Source of the DNA: Alphaproteobacteria bacterium
GTDB taxonomy: Bacteria; Pseudomonadota; Alphaproteobacteria; TMED109
Assembly (NCBI GenBank): GCA_022825235.1
Contig: JAJDYI010000086.1
Span: forward strand, 1 to 64,000
Length of the DNA stretch: 64,000 bases
Direction: 5' to 3'
Positions 31,902-40,356 of this stretch are shown piece by piece; position 1 is the first letter of the stretch; each line of letters begins with the position of its first letter. Under the pieces are notes generated by a model. The model was not told where the DNA came from and did no database searches. It was given only the letters and a program-made list of their open reading frames with translations. The position numbers and the translations under genes are program-made.

Positions 31902-32768
31902 ATGGACATCCCGATCATCGACAAGGTGTTCGGAATGGAGAGCGGCTTTGTGCTCAACTTTTCCAACCGGACGTTCGCAAACTTCTTTCACCAGGAGTTG
32001 GGCGTCGACATCTACGATGACCGGTGGGTAGCTCAGGGAACCAGCAAAGCGAACCGCCTTCGCTGCTATCTGCTGCGAGCCGACCGCCACACGGCGCTCC
32101 GAACCCTTGAGGCGTTCTGGGAATACCGGGAGGCGAGCAGCGTCACAGCGGACTATCCGGAACTCCAGGACTCGGTGCGCACCGCCTACTTCCGGATCAT
32201 CCATCGCCTCGGGGGCAAGCCGCCCGAGCCGGAGGCACCCGCCGCAAAGCAACAGGAACCGCGTGTCGATCCGGCCGTAACCGCCGCCCTCGCCGCCTGT
32301 TTGCTCGAAGTCTCCACCATGGACCCGCAGGCCCGCGGCTATGCATTCGAGAAGTTCCTCAAGGACGTCTTCGACGCCTACGGAATGGCCGCACGCGCCT
32401 CCTTTCGGCTCAGGGGCGAACAGATCGACGGCAGTTTCGTGCTCGGCGAGCAGACCTATCTGCTCGAAGCCAGATGGAGAAATGCCCGGGTCGATGGAGC
32501 AGACCTTCATGCCTTCGACGGCAAAGTCGAGGAAAAGGCGAGCTGGTCGCGCGGTCTCATCATCAGCCAAAGCGGCTTCACCACGGATGGATTGCATGCG
32601 TTCGGCCGTGGCAAGAGTGTCGTAAGCATGGATGGTCTCGATTTGCACGAGGTCCTTTCTGGCCGGCTTCACCTCGTCGATGTTATTGCCCAGAAAGTCA
32701 GGCGTGCAGCAGAGACTGGCATGGCGTACGTCCCGGTGCGCCACCTCGGTGTTTCACCCCGGCAATGA
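31902..32768 (+). CDS. Mrr-like restriction-endonuclease-fold protein
   Basis: This protein of about 288 aa starts MDIPIIDKVFGMESGFVLNF (ATG 31,902; a GTG at 31,869 is possible). The N-terminal 100 aa (FSNRTFANFFHQELGVDI, then SKANRLRCYLLRAD) is a conserved helical module. Residues of about 150-270 form a PD-(D/E)XK/Mrr-like domain: RGYAFEKFLKDVFDAYGM, GEQIDGSFVLGEQTYLLEARW, and SWSRGLIISQSGFTTDGLHAF. The metal Asp (QIDGS) and Glu (LLEARW) are present. The usual catalytic Lys of ExK is replaced by Arg. It is the third gene of the AbiE-like operon and a likely defence effector or DNA-binding sensor. Confidence 0.8.
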   Translation: MDIPIIDKVFGMESGFVLNFSNRTFANFFHQELGVDIYDDRWVAQGTSKANRLRCYLLRADRHTALRTLEAFWEYREASSVTADYPELQDSVRTAYFRIIHRLGGKPPEPEAPAAKQQEPRVDPAVTAALAACLLEVSTMDPQARGYAFEKFLKDVFDAYGMAARASFRLRGEQIDGSFVLGEQTYLLEARWRNARVDGADLHAFDGKVEEKASWSRGLIISQSGFTTDGLHAFGRGKSVVSMDGLDLHEVLSGRLHLVDVIAQKVRRAAETGMAYVPVRHLGVSPRQ

Positions 32769-33166
32769 GCCCTGTCGCATCCCCCTGGCGCGAAGCCGGG
32801 TTCCTGAGACGGTATGCGCCGAGCTGTCAGAATTCCGCCTCTTTCGCACGCGGTGATTCCGCCCGTCCCCAACCCGGCGGGCATGCCCGCGGGCGCACTC
32901 AAACACCTGGAACCACGGGAGTTGGATTCCGGGCCGCCATTCGGGGATTGCTCCAACAGATGCCGTCCGGCTTTGTTGCCAACCGGGTGCGCGCGAGGTC
33001 CATTCTCTCGCGCCCGGGGCCAAAGCAACTGCCTGGAGGAGACCTCGATTTGCCCCTGGTCTTTCGCCGCTTTGGCGCTTGGACCGATTGAGCGTGCAGG
33101 ATGGACGGGGCCACCGGGAAGCCTGGTCCGTTCGGAAGTTCGGGCCGCCGGTGCGGGGGCGGCCCG
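32769..33166. other. Intergenic, no gene seen
   Basis: This spacer lies between the convergent defence cassette and the Gld-type operon. Open frames are Arg/Pro-rich shadows. No strong terminator hairpin was found, although both transcripts end here. Confidence 0.45.
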
Positions 33167-34273
33167 TCAGTTCGCCGGCGCCTGTTCTTCCTCTTCCGCG
33201 ACCGTTTCCTTGATCAGCTCCGCCATGCGCCGCGAGAACTGCTGGCGCTTGGCGGGCGGCACCGCGAACGCCCACCTGGAGAAACGGGCATTGAGCTCGT
33301 CGACTTCCTGCTCCACGTCTTCCAACGTGGGCATCTCGGGAAGACCTACGATGTTCGGTCCGTCCTCGGGCAGCTCCTTGCGAACGGACGGCGCGTATTC
33401 CGCGTCGATCCAGAGCCAGTCGATTCCGTCCAGTTCCGCTGTCCGCAGTACCAGGCGGAGCCCGTCGAACGTCTCGACCGTCGTGGTCGGAGCATCGGAC
33501 GGCAGCTGCAAGTCCGAGCGCTTTTCGATCGCCACCGCCCTGACCCGCTCCAGCGCGGTCCCGTGCTGGTTGCCGACGTACGGGTTTTCCGGCTCGTAGC
33601 CGTCGGGGACGTTCTGCAATCCGAAGTACTGGTCGGAAAACAATTCCCGCTCGACCAGGACCTGTTCGCCGTCGGCATGTGCCGTCGCGAAACGCCGAAC
33701 CCGCCAGCGGGGCAGGTCCAGCACGGACGAGTCCAGCCAGCCCATCGGTTGACCGGGCAGGTCGAAATTCCGCCAGACCAGCCAGGCCTGGTCCTCGCCG
33801 GCCCGGCGCACGTAGCGCGCCTGCTGATTACCGCTCGCGTCGCGCCCGACGAGGAGCGCCGCCAGGGGGGTACCACCCGCGTCGACGAGGGACACCGCGA
33901 CGGCGCCGCCCTCGGTCGCGGTGGGGTCGTTGAGGCCCAGCGCGCCGTGCCGTTCCGGATCTGACGTTCGCGGCTCGAGCGTCTCGAGCACCGACAACGA
34001 CACCAGCACCTTCTTGACCCGGTCGGCTTCCACCGGATAGTCGGCGAGCTCCGGCAGTGTCCAGTCGCCGTCCTCGCCCCGGAGGATTCGGAAGGTTCCG
34101 TGTTCGCTCTCGACGCGCACACCCTGCACCGAATTGATCTCGTCCATCAGGGACGGGAACACGCGCTGGGGCTCGTTGGTGCTCTGCAGGCTCGAATCCC
34201 GCCAGAGGGTGGCGGCGACCGCCACCACCACCACCACCACGGTGCCGACCGCAAAGGCGACCAGGCGCCTCAT
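33167..34273 (-). CDS. DUF4340 domain protein of a Gld-type ABC operon
   Basis: The 368-aa protein has an N-terminal membrane anchor (LVAFAVGTVVVVVVAVAATLW) and a periplasmic beta-rich region with two DUF4340-like repeats. The pieces include GVRVESEHGTFRILRGEDGDW, ADRVKKVLVSLSVLETLEPRT and RWRVRRFATAHADG. The end is acidic (ETVAEEEEQ). DUF4340 proteins occur with GldG-like ABC components in many proteobacteria. Their function is unknown. Its ATG overlaps the stop of the GldG-like gene by 4 bp, so it is the last gene of the four-gene operon. Confidence 0.85.
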   Translation of the reverse strand: MRRLVAFAVGTVVVVVVAVAATLWRDSSLQSTNEPQRVFPSLMDEINSVQGVRVESEHGTFRILRGEDGDWTLPELADYPVEADRVKKVLVSLSVLETLEPRTSDPERHGALGLNDPTATEGGAVAVSLVDAGGTPLAALLVGRDASGNQQARYVRRAGEDQAWLVWRNFDLPGQPMGWLDSSVLDLPRWRVRRFATAHADGEQVLVERELFSDQYFGLQNVPDGYEPENPYVGNQHGTALERVRAVAIEKRSDLQLPSDAPTTTVETFDGLRLVLRTAELDGIDWLWIDAEYAPSVRKELPEDGPNIVGLPEMPTLEDVEQEVDELNARFSRWAFAVPPAKRQQFSRRMAELIKETVAEEEEQAPAN

Positions 34274-36174
34274 CGGGACTGCCTCCGCCGCCGCCGCACG
34301 ACCGGTACGATCAGGGCGGCGATGACGACCAGCATCGGCATGACGTAGCTGTTGAGGGCTTCGAGGCGCGCGGACAGTGCGTCGATGTCACTCCGGAGCT
34401 CGTACTGCACGTCGCGCAGGCGCTTGCGGATCGTGACGATCTGTTCGCGGAACTCAGCGATCGTTTCGCGCTGTTCGGCCGTCAGGATCGGCGCGCCCTG
34501 CTCCGCTTCCTGGGACACCGCGCCCTGCAGCTCCCGCAGCTTGTTCTCGGTCTCCTGCAGCTGTCCCTGCAGCGCGCGTTCGGTTTCGCGATATCGGGTT
34601 TCCGCCTCGCGCTCGAGGTCCTGCACGACCGTGAACGGCCGGACCGAGGAGCCGCGGCTCCGCAACCCGATCAGTTCGCCGCCGCCGGCCAGCGACTCCA
34701 GCGCATTGATCACGAACGAACCGTTGTCGGCCGTCGGCACGGAGCTCGCCCGTCCGAAGAACTCCCGCGTCGCCACCCACACGTTGTCGGCGAGGATGTC
34801 GGAGTCCGCCACGACGATGAGGTGCGCGGTGTCGGCAGCAGCCCGGTGTCCCGCCGGTGCGGCGGCAGGATCTTCGCCGGTGTCCGCATCACCCGGCGGG
34901 CCGTCCGGGAAGGCCGAGGGCAGCGCCCCGGTAACCCGCGCCGCCAGCACCCGCACCTCGGTGTCGGCCACGAAATCGGCCAGCAGCTGCGTCGGATCGG
35001 GCTGGACCTGGATGCGAAAGCGCTCGACCGACATCGATTGGGGCGAGGCCCGCACCAGGGAGGTGAATCCCGGCGCCGGGTTCTCCTCGGTGGGCCGCAG
35101 CCAGCCGGACGAATGCATGAACAGACGCTCCAGGTTGGCGGTAATGACGTCGTCCTTGCTGAACGACGGGTTGAGCAGGGCCAGCCAGAGGACGTAGTCG
35201 ACGACCTGCCCGCCCCCGAGGCTCACCTTTCGCGCCGCCAGGCGGTCGGCGACGACTTCGCCGGGAGCGAGCTCGAAACCCCATGGCTGGAAGAGGTCCG
35301 AGATGTTGGAGTAGGGGATGTAGATGCGGCGTTGCTGCGGGTCGATGTACGAGAACTCGATTTCCGAGAACGGGTCGACGAAGAAGATCGCACCGCGCCC
35401 GCTCATGACGAACTGGTCGATGAGGTAGAGCAGCTCGGGCTTCGGCTCCTTCGGGTGCACGACCATGAGGATGTCGATGTCGTCGCCGATCTCGGTCGGC
35501 GCGGGCCCCAGGTTCTCGACGTCGAACAGCTGCAGCAACTGCGCGTGGATCGCCCACGGCGGCACGTAGTCGGTCGGGGCGCTCTCTTCCGTCGGCAGCC
35601 CGCCGGCGACCGGCAGCGACGTCACCAGGCCCACCTTCACGCGCCGGGGATTGGCGAGGTCGTAAATGATCCGGGTCAGGTCGTATTCGAGGAATGCCTC
35701 CCGTTCACGCTCGAAGAAGGGAACGCGTTCCGTGTCGTCCGTGCTGTTGGTGGCCACCAGTCCGAAGTAGAGGCGTTCGCCGGCCGAGCTGATGGGAACG
35801 CCCTGCAGGTCGTAGACCACGGCGAGATCTTCCTCGTCCGAGAACGGGACCGGGTCGATGCGCTCGAGCTCGATCAGCCCGTCGGACGATGCGACGTACT
35901 GCTCGAGCAGCTCACGCACGCGGCGCTCGTAGTCGCGGATCGACGGGATGTCGCGGCTCAGCTGCTCCGAGAAGAAGAGGCGCAGGGAGATGGGTTCGGC
36001 CAGGTTGTCCAGCACGTGCTGGGTGCTGTCCGAAAGCGTGTAGAGCCCTTCGGCGGTCAGGTCGATCCGCGCGTTCCGGAGCAGGGCTCCGGACAGGACG
36101 TTTACGGCGATGAAGGCCGCGATCGTGAGGCCCAGCCAGGCGCCGGTGGCAAGCGTGCGTTGTTTCTGGAGCAT
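34270..36174 (-). CDS. GldG-like ABC transport system auxiliary protein
   Basis: The 634-aa protein has a first TM at about 13-33 (WLGLTIAAFIAVNVLSGALL). A large periplasmic domain of the GldG family follows (LYTLSDSTQHVLDNL, YERRVRELLEQYVA, MVVHPKEPKPELLYLIDQFV and FFVDPFSEIEFS). A predicted coiled coil covers about 510-590 (RYRETERALQGQLQETENKL), and a final TM (VMPMLVVIAALIVPVV) precedes a basic tail. In Bacteroidetes GldFG forms an ABC complex for gliding. In proteobacteria the homologues are uncharacterised export or cell-envelope systems. The gene starts 3 bp after the permease and overlaps the DUF4340 gene by 4 bp. Confidence 0.88.
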   Translation of the reverse strand: MLQKQRTLATGAWLGLTIAAFIAVNVLSGALLRNARIDLTAEGLYTLSDSTQHVLDNLAEPISLRLFFSEQLSRDIPSIRDYERRVRELLEQYVASSDGLIELERIDPVPFSDEEDLAVVYDLQGVPISSAGERLYFGLVATNSTDDTERVPFFEREREAFLEYDLTRIIYDLANPRRVKVGLVTSLPVAGGLPTEESAPTDYVPPWAIHAQLLQLFDVENLGPAPTEIGDDIDILMVVHPKEPKPELLYLIDQFVMSGRGAIFFVDPFSEIEFSYIDPQQRRIYIPYSNISDLFQPWGFELAPGEVVADRLAARKVSLGGGQVVDYVLWLALLNPSFSKDDVITANLERLFMHSSGWLRPTEENPAPGFTSLVRASPQSMSVERFRIQVQPDPTQLLADFVADTEVRVLAARVTGALPSAFPDGPPGDADTGEDPAAAPAGHRAAADTAHLIVVADSDILADNVWVATREFFGRASSVPTADNGSFVINALESLAGGGELIGLRSRGSSVRPFTVVQDLEREAETRYRETERALQGQLQETENKLRELQGAVSQEAEQGAPILTAEQRETIAEFREQIVTIRKRLRDVQYELRSDIDALSARLEALNSYVMPMLVVIAALIVPVVRRRRRQSR

Positions 36175-36177
36175 CGG

Positions 36178-36915
36178 TCAGCTGCCGCGTTTGGCGTCGA
36201 TGATGACGGTGTTCAGCAGGAGCGCCCCGACGATCAGGGATCCGAAGAACACCAGATCCCGAAGATCGATGACCCCGCGGCTGAGATCGTTGAAGTGCGT
36301 CAGGAAGCTGAACGACGCGATGGCGTCGAGCAGGGCCTGCGGCGTCCAGGCGGAAAAGAAGTTCAGGACGATCGGGAGGCCGCTCACCGTGAACAGGAAG
36401 CAGACGCTCACCGACACCACGAACGCGATGACCTGGTTGCGGGTGAGCGCCGACACGCACGAGCCGATCGCCAGGTACCCGCCCGCCATCAGGAAGCTTC
36501 CGACGTAGCTGCCGATGATGACGCCGTGGTCCGGGTCGCCGAGGTAGGCGACGGTGATCCAGAGCGGGAAGGTCAGGCTGAGCGCAATGCCGGTGAAGAT
36601 CCAGGCGGCCAGGAACTTCCCGACGACGGCCTGCCCGGCCGAGATCGGCAGCGTCATCAGGATTTCCAGCGTCCCGGTCTTGCGTTCCTCGGACCAGAGG
36701 CGCATCGCAATGGCCGACACCAGAAACAGGTACAGCCAGGGGTGCCACTGAAAGAACGCGTAGAGGTCGGCCTGGCCCCGGTCGAAGAAATTCCCCATGT
36801 GGAACGTCAGCAGCGAGGCGAGCAGCAGGAAGATTGCAATGAAGACGTAGGCGACCGGCGTGACGAAGTAGCTGACGAGCTCGCGTCTGAGGACGGCGAC
36901 GACGGGGTTCGTCAT
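36178..36915 (-). CDS. ABC-2 type permease (GldF-like)
   Basis: This 245-aa integral membrane protein has about six TM segments, among them YVFIAIFLLLASLLTFHMG, WIFTGIALSLTFPLWITVAY and SLIVGALLLNTVIID. EERKTGTLEILMTLPISAGQ is the coupling-helix motif of ABC-2 permeases. Its start overlaps the stop of the ATPase gene by 4 bp. It should form a transporter with the upstream ATPase and the downstream GldG-like protein. Confidence 0.9.
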   Translation of the reverse strand: MTNPVVAVLRRELVSYFVTPVAYVFIAIFLLLASLLTFHMGNFFDRGQADLYAFFQWHPWLYLFLVSAIAMRLWSEERKTGTLEILMTLPISAGQAVVGKFLAAWIFTGIALSLTFPLWITVAYLGDPDHGVIIGSYVGSFLMAGGYLAIGSCVSALTRNQVIAFVVSVSVCFLFTVSGLPIVLNFFSAWTPQALLDAIASFSFLTHFNDLSRGVIDLRDLVFFGSLIVGALLLNTVIIDAKRGS

Positions 36916-37643
36916 TCGCTCCTCCCGGTCAGCTTCCGGAACACGTCGTCGAGCGTGCCGGCGTTTCCGGCATCCGCCAGCAGGCTGGCCGGGGTGCCGT
37001 CGATCAGCTTGCGGCCGCGGGCGATGATCATCGCCCGTGTGCAGACCGCGTCGACCTCTTCGAGGATGTGTGTGGAAATCACGATTGCCTTGCTGCCCGA
37101 CATGGTCTTGATGAGCTCGCGGACCTCGTGCTTCTGGTTGGGATCCAGTCCATCGGTCGGTTCATCCAGGACCAGCACCCCCGGGTCGTGCAGGATCGCG
37201 AGCGCCAGGCCCACGCGGCGCTTGAATCCCTTCGACAGGGTCTCGACCTGCTGGTAGAGCACGCTTTCGAGCCGCAGCCGTTCGATCACGTATTCCGTGC
37301 GCTGCCGACGGATGCCGGCCTCCATCCCGCGCGCCGATGCCACGAAGTGAAGGATGGCGTCAACGGTCATCTCGCCGTACAGCGGGGCGCCTTCCGGCAG
37401 GTATCCGAGTTGGCGCTTGATTTCGCGGGGGTGGTCCTGAACATCGAAGCCGCCGATGCGGACGGTTCCCTGGCTCGGCGGCAGATAGCCGGCCACCATC
37501 CGCATGGTGGTGGTCTTGCCGGCGCCATTGGGGCCAAGAAACCCCAGGACTTCGCCCTGTTTGACGGTGAAGGAGATGTCGTCGACGGCAGTGAACGGAC
37601 CGAAGTTCCGGGTCAGCCGGTCGATTTCGAGCAGTGCTTGCAT
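36912..37643 (-). CDS. ABC transporter ATP-binding protein (GldA-like)
   Basis: This 243-aa ATPase has Walker A GPNGAGKTTT, the Q-loop region GYLPEGAPLYGEMTV, the signature LSKGFKRRVGLA (the LSGGQ equivalent), Walker B VLVLDEPTDGLDP and the H-loop STHILEEVDAV. The start MQALLEIDRLTRNFG (37,643) is chosen, because the longer upstream frame is Arg-rich and unlike any ATPase. It heads the operon ATPase-permease-GldG-DUF4340. The transported substrate is unknown. Confidence 0.92.
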   Translation of the reverse strand: MQALLEIDRLTRNFGPFTAVDDISFTVKQGEVLGFLGPNGAGKTTTMRMVAGYLPPSQGTVRIGGFDVQDHPREIKRQLGYLPEGAPLYGEMTVDAILHFVASARGMEAGIRRQRTEYVIERLRLESVLYQQVETLSKGFKRRVGLALAILHDPGVLVLDEPTDGLDPNQKHEVRELIKTMSGSKAIVISTHILEEVDAVCTRAMIIARGRKLIDGTPASLLADAGNAGTLDDVFRKLTGRSE

Positions 37644-37779
37644 CACTTTGAGATGGGTTCGGGGAGAGGGCAGGGCCTCGGACTGCCCGATGGAACATAG
37701 TGCCGTCGCCCGCAGGCGCAAGGCATCTGCCAGGTCAGGCGTTCCGCTTGTTCTCTGCGCGCCGGTCTTGGAGAGCGGA

Positions 37780-38445
37780 TCAGCCGGTCGCGTAGAGCGG
37801 AATGACGGCGCTGCGAATCGCGTGGTTCTGCGGTGACGCCAGGAAGGCGATCGTCCGCGCCGCGGCGTCGAGGGAAACCCAGGCCGAGTAGTCGGCGTCG
37901 GGCTGCGCCCGCCGGTTCTCCTCGGTGTCCAGGATCGAGGGAGCGATGGCGTTGATGAAGATGTTCTCGCTGCCGACCTCCTCACCAAGCGCTTCCGTCA
38001 TCGTGGCGACGGCACTCTTGCTGAGCGCATACGCGACCATTCCGGCCGCGTTCTTGGGCTCGAGTGCCGCCCGCGCTGCCACGTTCACGACCCTGCCCCC
38101 GCCGCCGCGCTCACGGAAGATCCGGATGGCTTCGCGGCAGCAGAGGAAACAGGAACGCGCGTTGATCCGCCACATGTGCTGAAGGAGGTCCTCCGGGGTA
38201 TCGCCGACATCTGCCATGGCGAACCCGCCCGCCAGATTGATCGACGCCCACATCGTCGGATGCCGCCGGTACCACAGGTGGACAGCCGACTCGCGGGCAA
38301 GGTCGGGGCCCCCGTCGACGGGATCCTTGGGCGCCTGGACATCGGCGTTCAGCGACCGCAGCAGATCGACGACCACGCGCCCGAGGTTGCCGGCCGCGCC
38401 CGTGACAACGACCACGCGACCCTCGTAGTCCACACCTATCGGCAT
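37780..38445 (-). CDS. Short-chain dehydrogenase/reductase
   Basis: The 221-aa SDR has the nucleotide-binding motif VVVVTGAAGNLGRVVVDLL near the N-terminus, NLAGGFAMADVGDTP (the NAG equivalent), VNVAARAALEPKN (Ser replaced by Ala in the usual catalytic Ser strand), and YALSKSAVATMTEAL with the YxxxK pair. The start is the ATG at 38,445. The apparent absence of the catalytic Ser is worth noting, since it may reduce activity or shift to another residue. No neighbouring pathway indicates the substrate. Confidence 0.88.
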   Translation of the reverse strand: MPIGVDYEGRVVVVTGAAGNLGRVVVDLLRSLNADVQAPKDPVDGGPDLARESAVHLWYRRHPTMWASINLAGGFAMADVGDTPEDLLQHMWRINARSCFLCCREAIRIFRERGGGGRVVNVAARAALEPKNAAGMVAYALSKSAVATMTEALGEEVGSENIFINAIAPSILDTEENRRAQPDADYSAWVSLDAAARTIAFLASPQNHAIRSAVIPLYATG

Positions 38446-38554
38446 TGGCTGGCTCCGGAACCGGGGTATTCTCGCGGTGCGGGGACCGCTCGTCGAACCG
38501 CCCAATGTCTACCGAATTCCCTCAAATGCAAGCGCGATCGCGCAGGAGGACCCG

Positions 38555-39106
38555 ATGGCCGCACAGACCCCGATCTGCGACTTCGGCTGGCAGGCGCCGG
38601 CGTTCGACCTGCCCGGTGTCGATGGCCGAAGCTGGACGTTTGCGGAGGTGGCCGGCCCGCGCGCGACGCTGGTGATGTTCATCTGCAACCATTGCCCGTA
38701 CGTCGTCGCGGCCGCGCGGAAGATCACGCGGGACGCCGAAGACCTCGGCGGGCACGGAGTCGGCATCGCGGCGATCATGCCCAACGACACCGAGGCGTAC
38801 CCGGCCGACGATTTCCCCCACATGCGCACGTTCGCCGCCGAACATCGCTTTCCGTTTCCGTACCTGATCGACCGTACCCAGGCCGTCGCGCGGGCCTACG
38901 GTGCCGTCTGCACACCCGATTTCTTCGGTTTCGACCGGAGCGGGGGGCTCCAGTACCGTGGCCGGCTGGACGATGCGCGCGCCGACGCGCGCGACGGAAG
39001 CAGGCGGGACCTCTACGAAGCCATGAAGGCCATTGCAGCGGGCCGCGGGGGCCCAGAGGAGCAGCACCCGAGCATGGGATGCACCATCAAGTGGAGGGCA
39101 TCCTGA
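38555..39106 (+). CDS. Thioredoxin-fold protein (AhpC/TSA-like)
   Basis: The 183-aa protein has the peroxiredoxin/TlpA-like pattern APAFDLPGVDGRSWTFAEV, then LVMFICNHCPYVVAAARKI with a CNHCP motif. Later blocks are IMPNDTEAYPADDFPHMR, GAVCTPDFFGFDRSGGLQYRG and PSMGCTIKWR. The NHCPYV subfamily is widespread, cytoplasmic and poorly characterised, and probably reduces peroxides or disulfides. The ATG at 38,555 follows AGGAGG-like GCAGGAGGACCCG. The downstream ferredoxin-reductase begins 4 bp after its stop, so the two are likely co-transcribed and could share electrons. Confidence 0.88.
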   Translation: MAAQTPICDFGWQAPAFDLPGVDGRSWTFAEVAGPRATLVMFICNHCPYVVAAARKITRDAEDLGGHGVGIAAIMPNDTEAYPADDFPHMRTFAAEHRFPFPYLIDRTQAVARAYGAVCTPDFFGFDRSGGLQYRGRLDDARADARDGSRRDLYEAMKAIAAGRGGPEEQHPSMGCTIKWRAS

Positions 39107-39109
39107 CGG

Positions 39110-40174
39110 ATGCCGGCTGAGGCGCGCGTTCGGATCGACGGGACCGATCTCACCTTTCCGGCCGCGCCGGACCGGCCGGTCCTCGATTCCGCGCTGGCCG
39201 CGGGCGTCCGTCTGCCGCACAACTGCCGGGGAGGAATCTGCGGAAGCTGCCGGGCGACGGTGCTGTCCGGCACGCTCGATGCGGACAGTTCGGTCCAGTT
39301 CGCCCTGACCGACCAGGAACGCGAGAAGGGAGTCTGGCTGCTCTGCCAGGCGCAGCCCGCGGCCGGGGAGGTCGTGGTCCGGGTCCATGCTCCTCTGCCC
39401 CGCCAGCCGAAGGCGGCCGATTCGCGGCCCCAGACATACCTGTGCGAGTCGGTCGCGACCCGTCCGGTCACGCCGCGCGTCCGTGAGCTGGTCTTTGCGC
39501 TACCGAAGACGGCCCGTTTCGTCTTCAAGGCCGGCATGCACGTGGAGGTTGCCGTGCCGGGTATCGAGCCGCCACGCACGTACTCGATGTCCGACCCGCC
39601 GGGGCCGGACGGGGAGCCCGTCGACGGCCTGCTCCGGTTTCTGGTCGCCCGTCAGGCGCCGGGAGCCGCGAGTACATGGCTGCATGAGACCCTGCGCCCG
39701 GGCATGGTGACGTCCCTGACCGGCCCGTTCGGAACGTTCGGATTGCCTGCCCAGGTGCCTGGCCCGATCCTGGGTCTCGCCGGCGGGACCGGCATTGCGC
39801 CCGTGCTCGCCGTCATCGAGGAGGCGCTGTCCGGCGGTTTCAGTGCCCCGGTCACGGTGGTGCTGTCGGTCCGCGACCGGGAGGAGATCCTGGCCATGGA
39901 CGCCTTCAGCCGGATTGCCCGACGGCATGACAACTTTGCCTGGAAGGTGACGCTGACCCGCGAGGATCCACCGCCGGGCAGCCGCTTCATCACCGGTCGC
40001 GTGCCGGACATGCTGCATCGCGTGCACGGACAGCTGTCGCACCACGCGGTCCTGATCGCCGGTACCCCGGGGTTCGTCGATTCGTGCCAGGCCCGCGTGC
40101 TGGAACTCGGTGCCGAGCCGGATCGGATTGCCGTGGATGCGTTCCTGCCGGCAAGCCCCGCCGCGTCGGAATAG
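39110..40174 (+). CDS. 2Fe-2S ferredoxin / FAD-NAD(P)H reductase fusion
   Basis: The 354-aa flavoprotein has a plant-type ferredoxin domain at the N-terminus (LPHNCRGGICGSCRATVL gives three Cys, the fourth in WLLCQAQP). The FAD domain has RTYSMSDPPG and the NAD-binding domain has GLAGGTGIAPVLAVIEEAL, ending with GTPGFVDSCQARVLELG. This arrangement matches electron-transfer components of oxygenases (phenol hydroxylase P5, CDP-glucoseen reductase types). It passes electrons from NAD(P)H to a partner oxygenase or to the thioredoxin-fold protein encoded just upstream. No oxygenase is adjacent. Confidence 0.9.
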   Translation: MPAEARVRIDGTDLTFPAAPDRPVLDSALAAGVRLPHNCRGGICGSCRATVLSGTLDADSSVQFALTDQEREKGVWLLCQAQPAAGEVVVRVHAPLPRQPKAADSRPQTYLCESVATRPVTPRVRELVFALPKTARFVFKAGMHVEVAVPGIEPPRTYSMSDPPGPDGEPVDGLLRFLVARQAPGAASTWLHETLRPGMVTSLTGPFGTFGLPAQVPGPILGLAGGTGIAPVLAVIEEALSGGFSAPVTVVLSVRDREEILAMDAFSRIARRHDNFAWKVTLTREDPPPGSRFITGRVPDMLHRVHGQLSHHAVLIAGTPGFVDSCQARVLELGAEPDRIAVDAFLPASPAASE

Positions 40175-40223
40175 CCGCCCGCGTTCCTCGAAGACGCCGC
40201 GCCGGGTTGCGGCTCACCAAACG

Positions 40224-40238
40224 TTAACAAAAGTTTAC
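40224..40238 (-). promoter_or_regulatory. CpxR-like box upstream of htrA
   Basis: On the minus strand the sequence reads GTAAA-CTTTT-GTTAA, one mismatch from the CpxR consensus GTAAA-N5-GTAAA. It lies about 120 bp before the Deg protease start in an AT-rich patch. In enterobacteria degP is a Cpx target. No CpxR homologue has been demonstrated here, so this is suggestive only. Confidence 0.3.
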
Positions 40239-40356
40239 ATGGTGGCAATGTCGCGACAACGTCGGGGCAACACTGCCGACAAGCAGGCTCCTTAAGTTGG
40301 AATCCCGAGGCGCCCGGCTTCCGCCGGGACCTCCGTTTCTTCCATAGGGAACCTGC

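Noticed and set aside
34822-37257. Plus-strand open frame of 811 codons opposite the Gld-type operon
   Set aside because: It crosses several well-supported minus-strand genes with coupled starts and stops, and its composition is that of an antisense frame.
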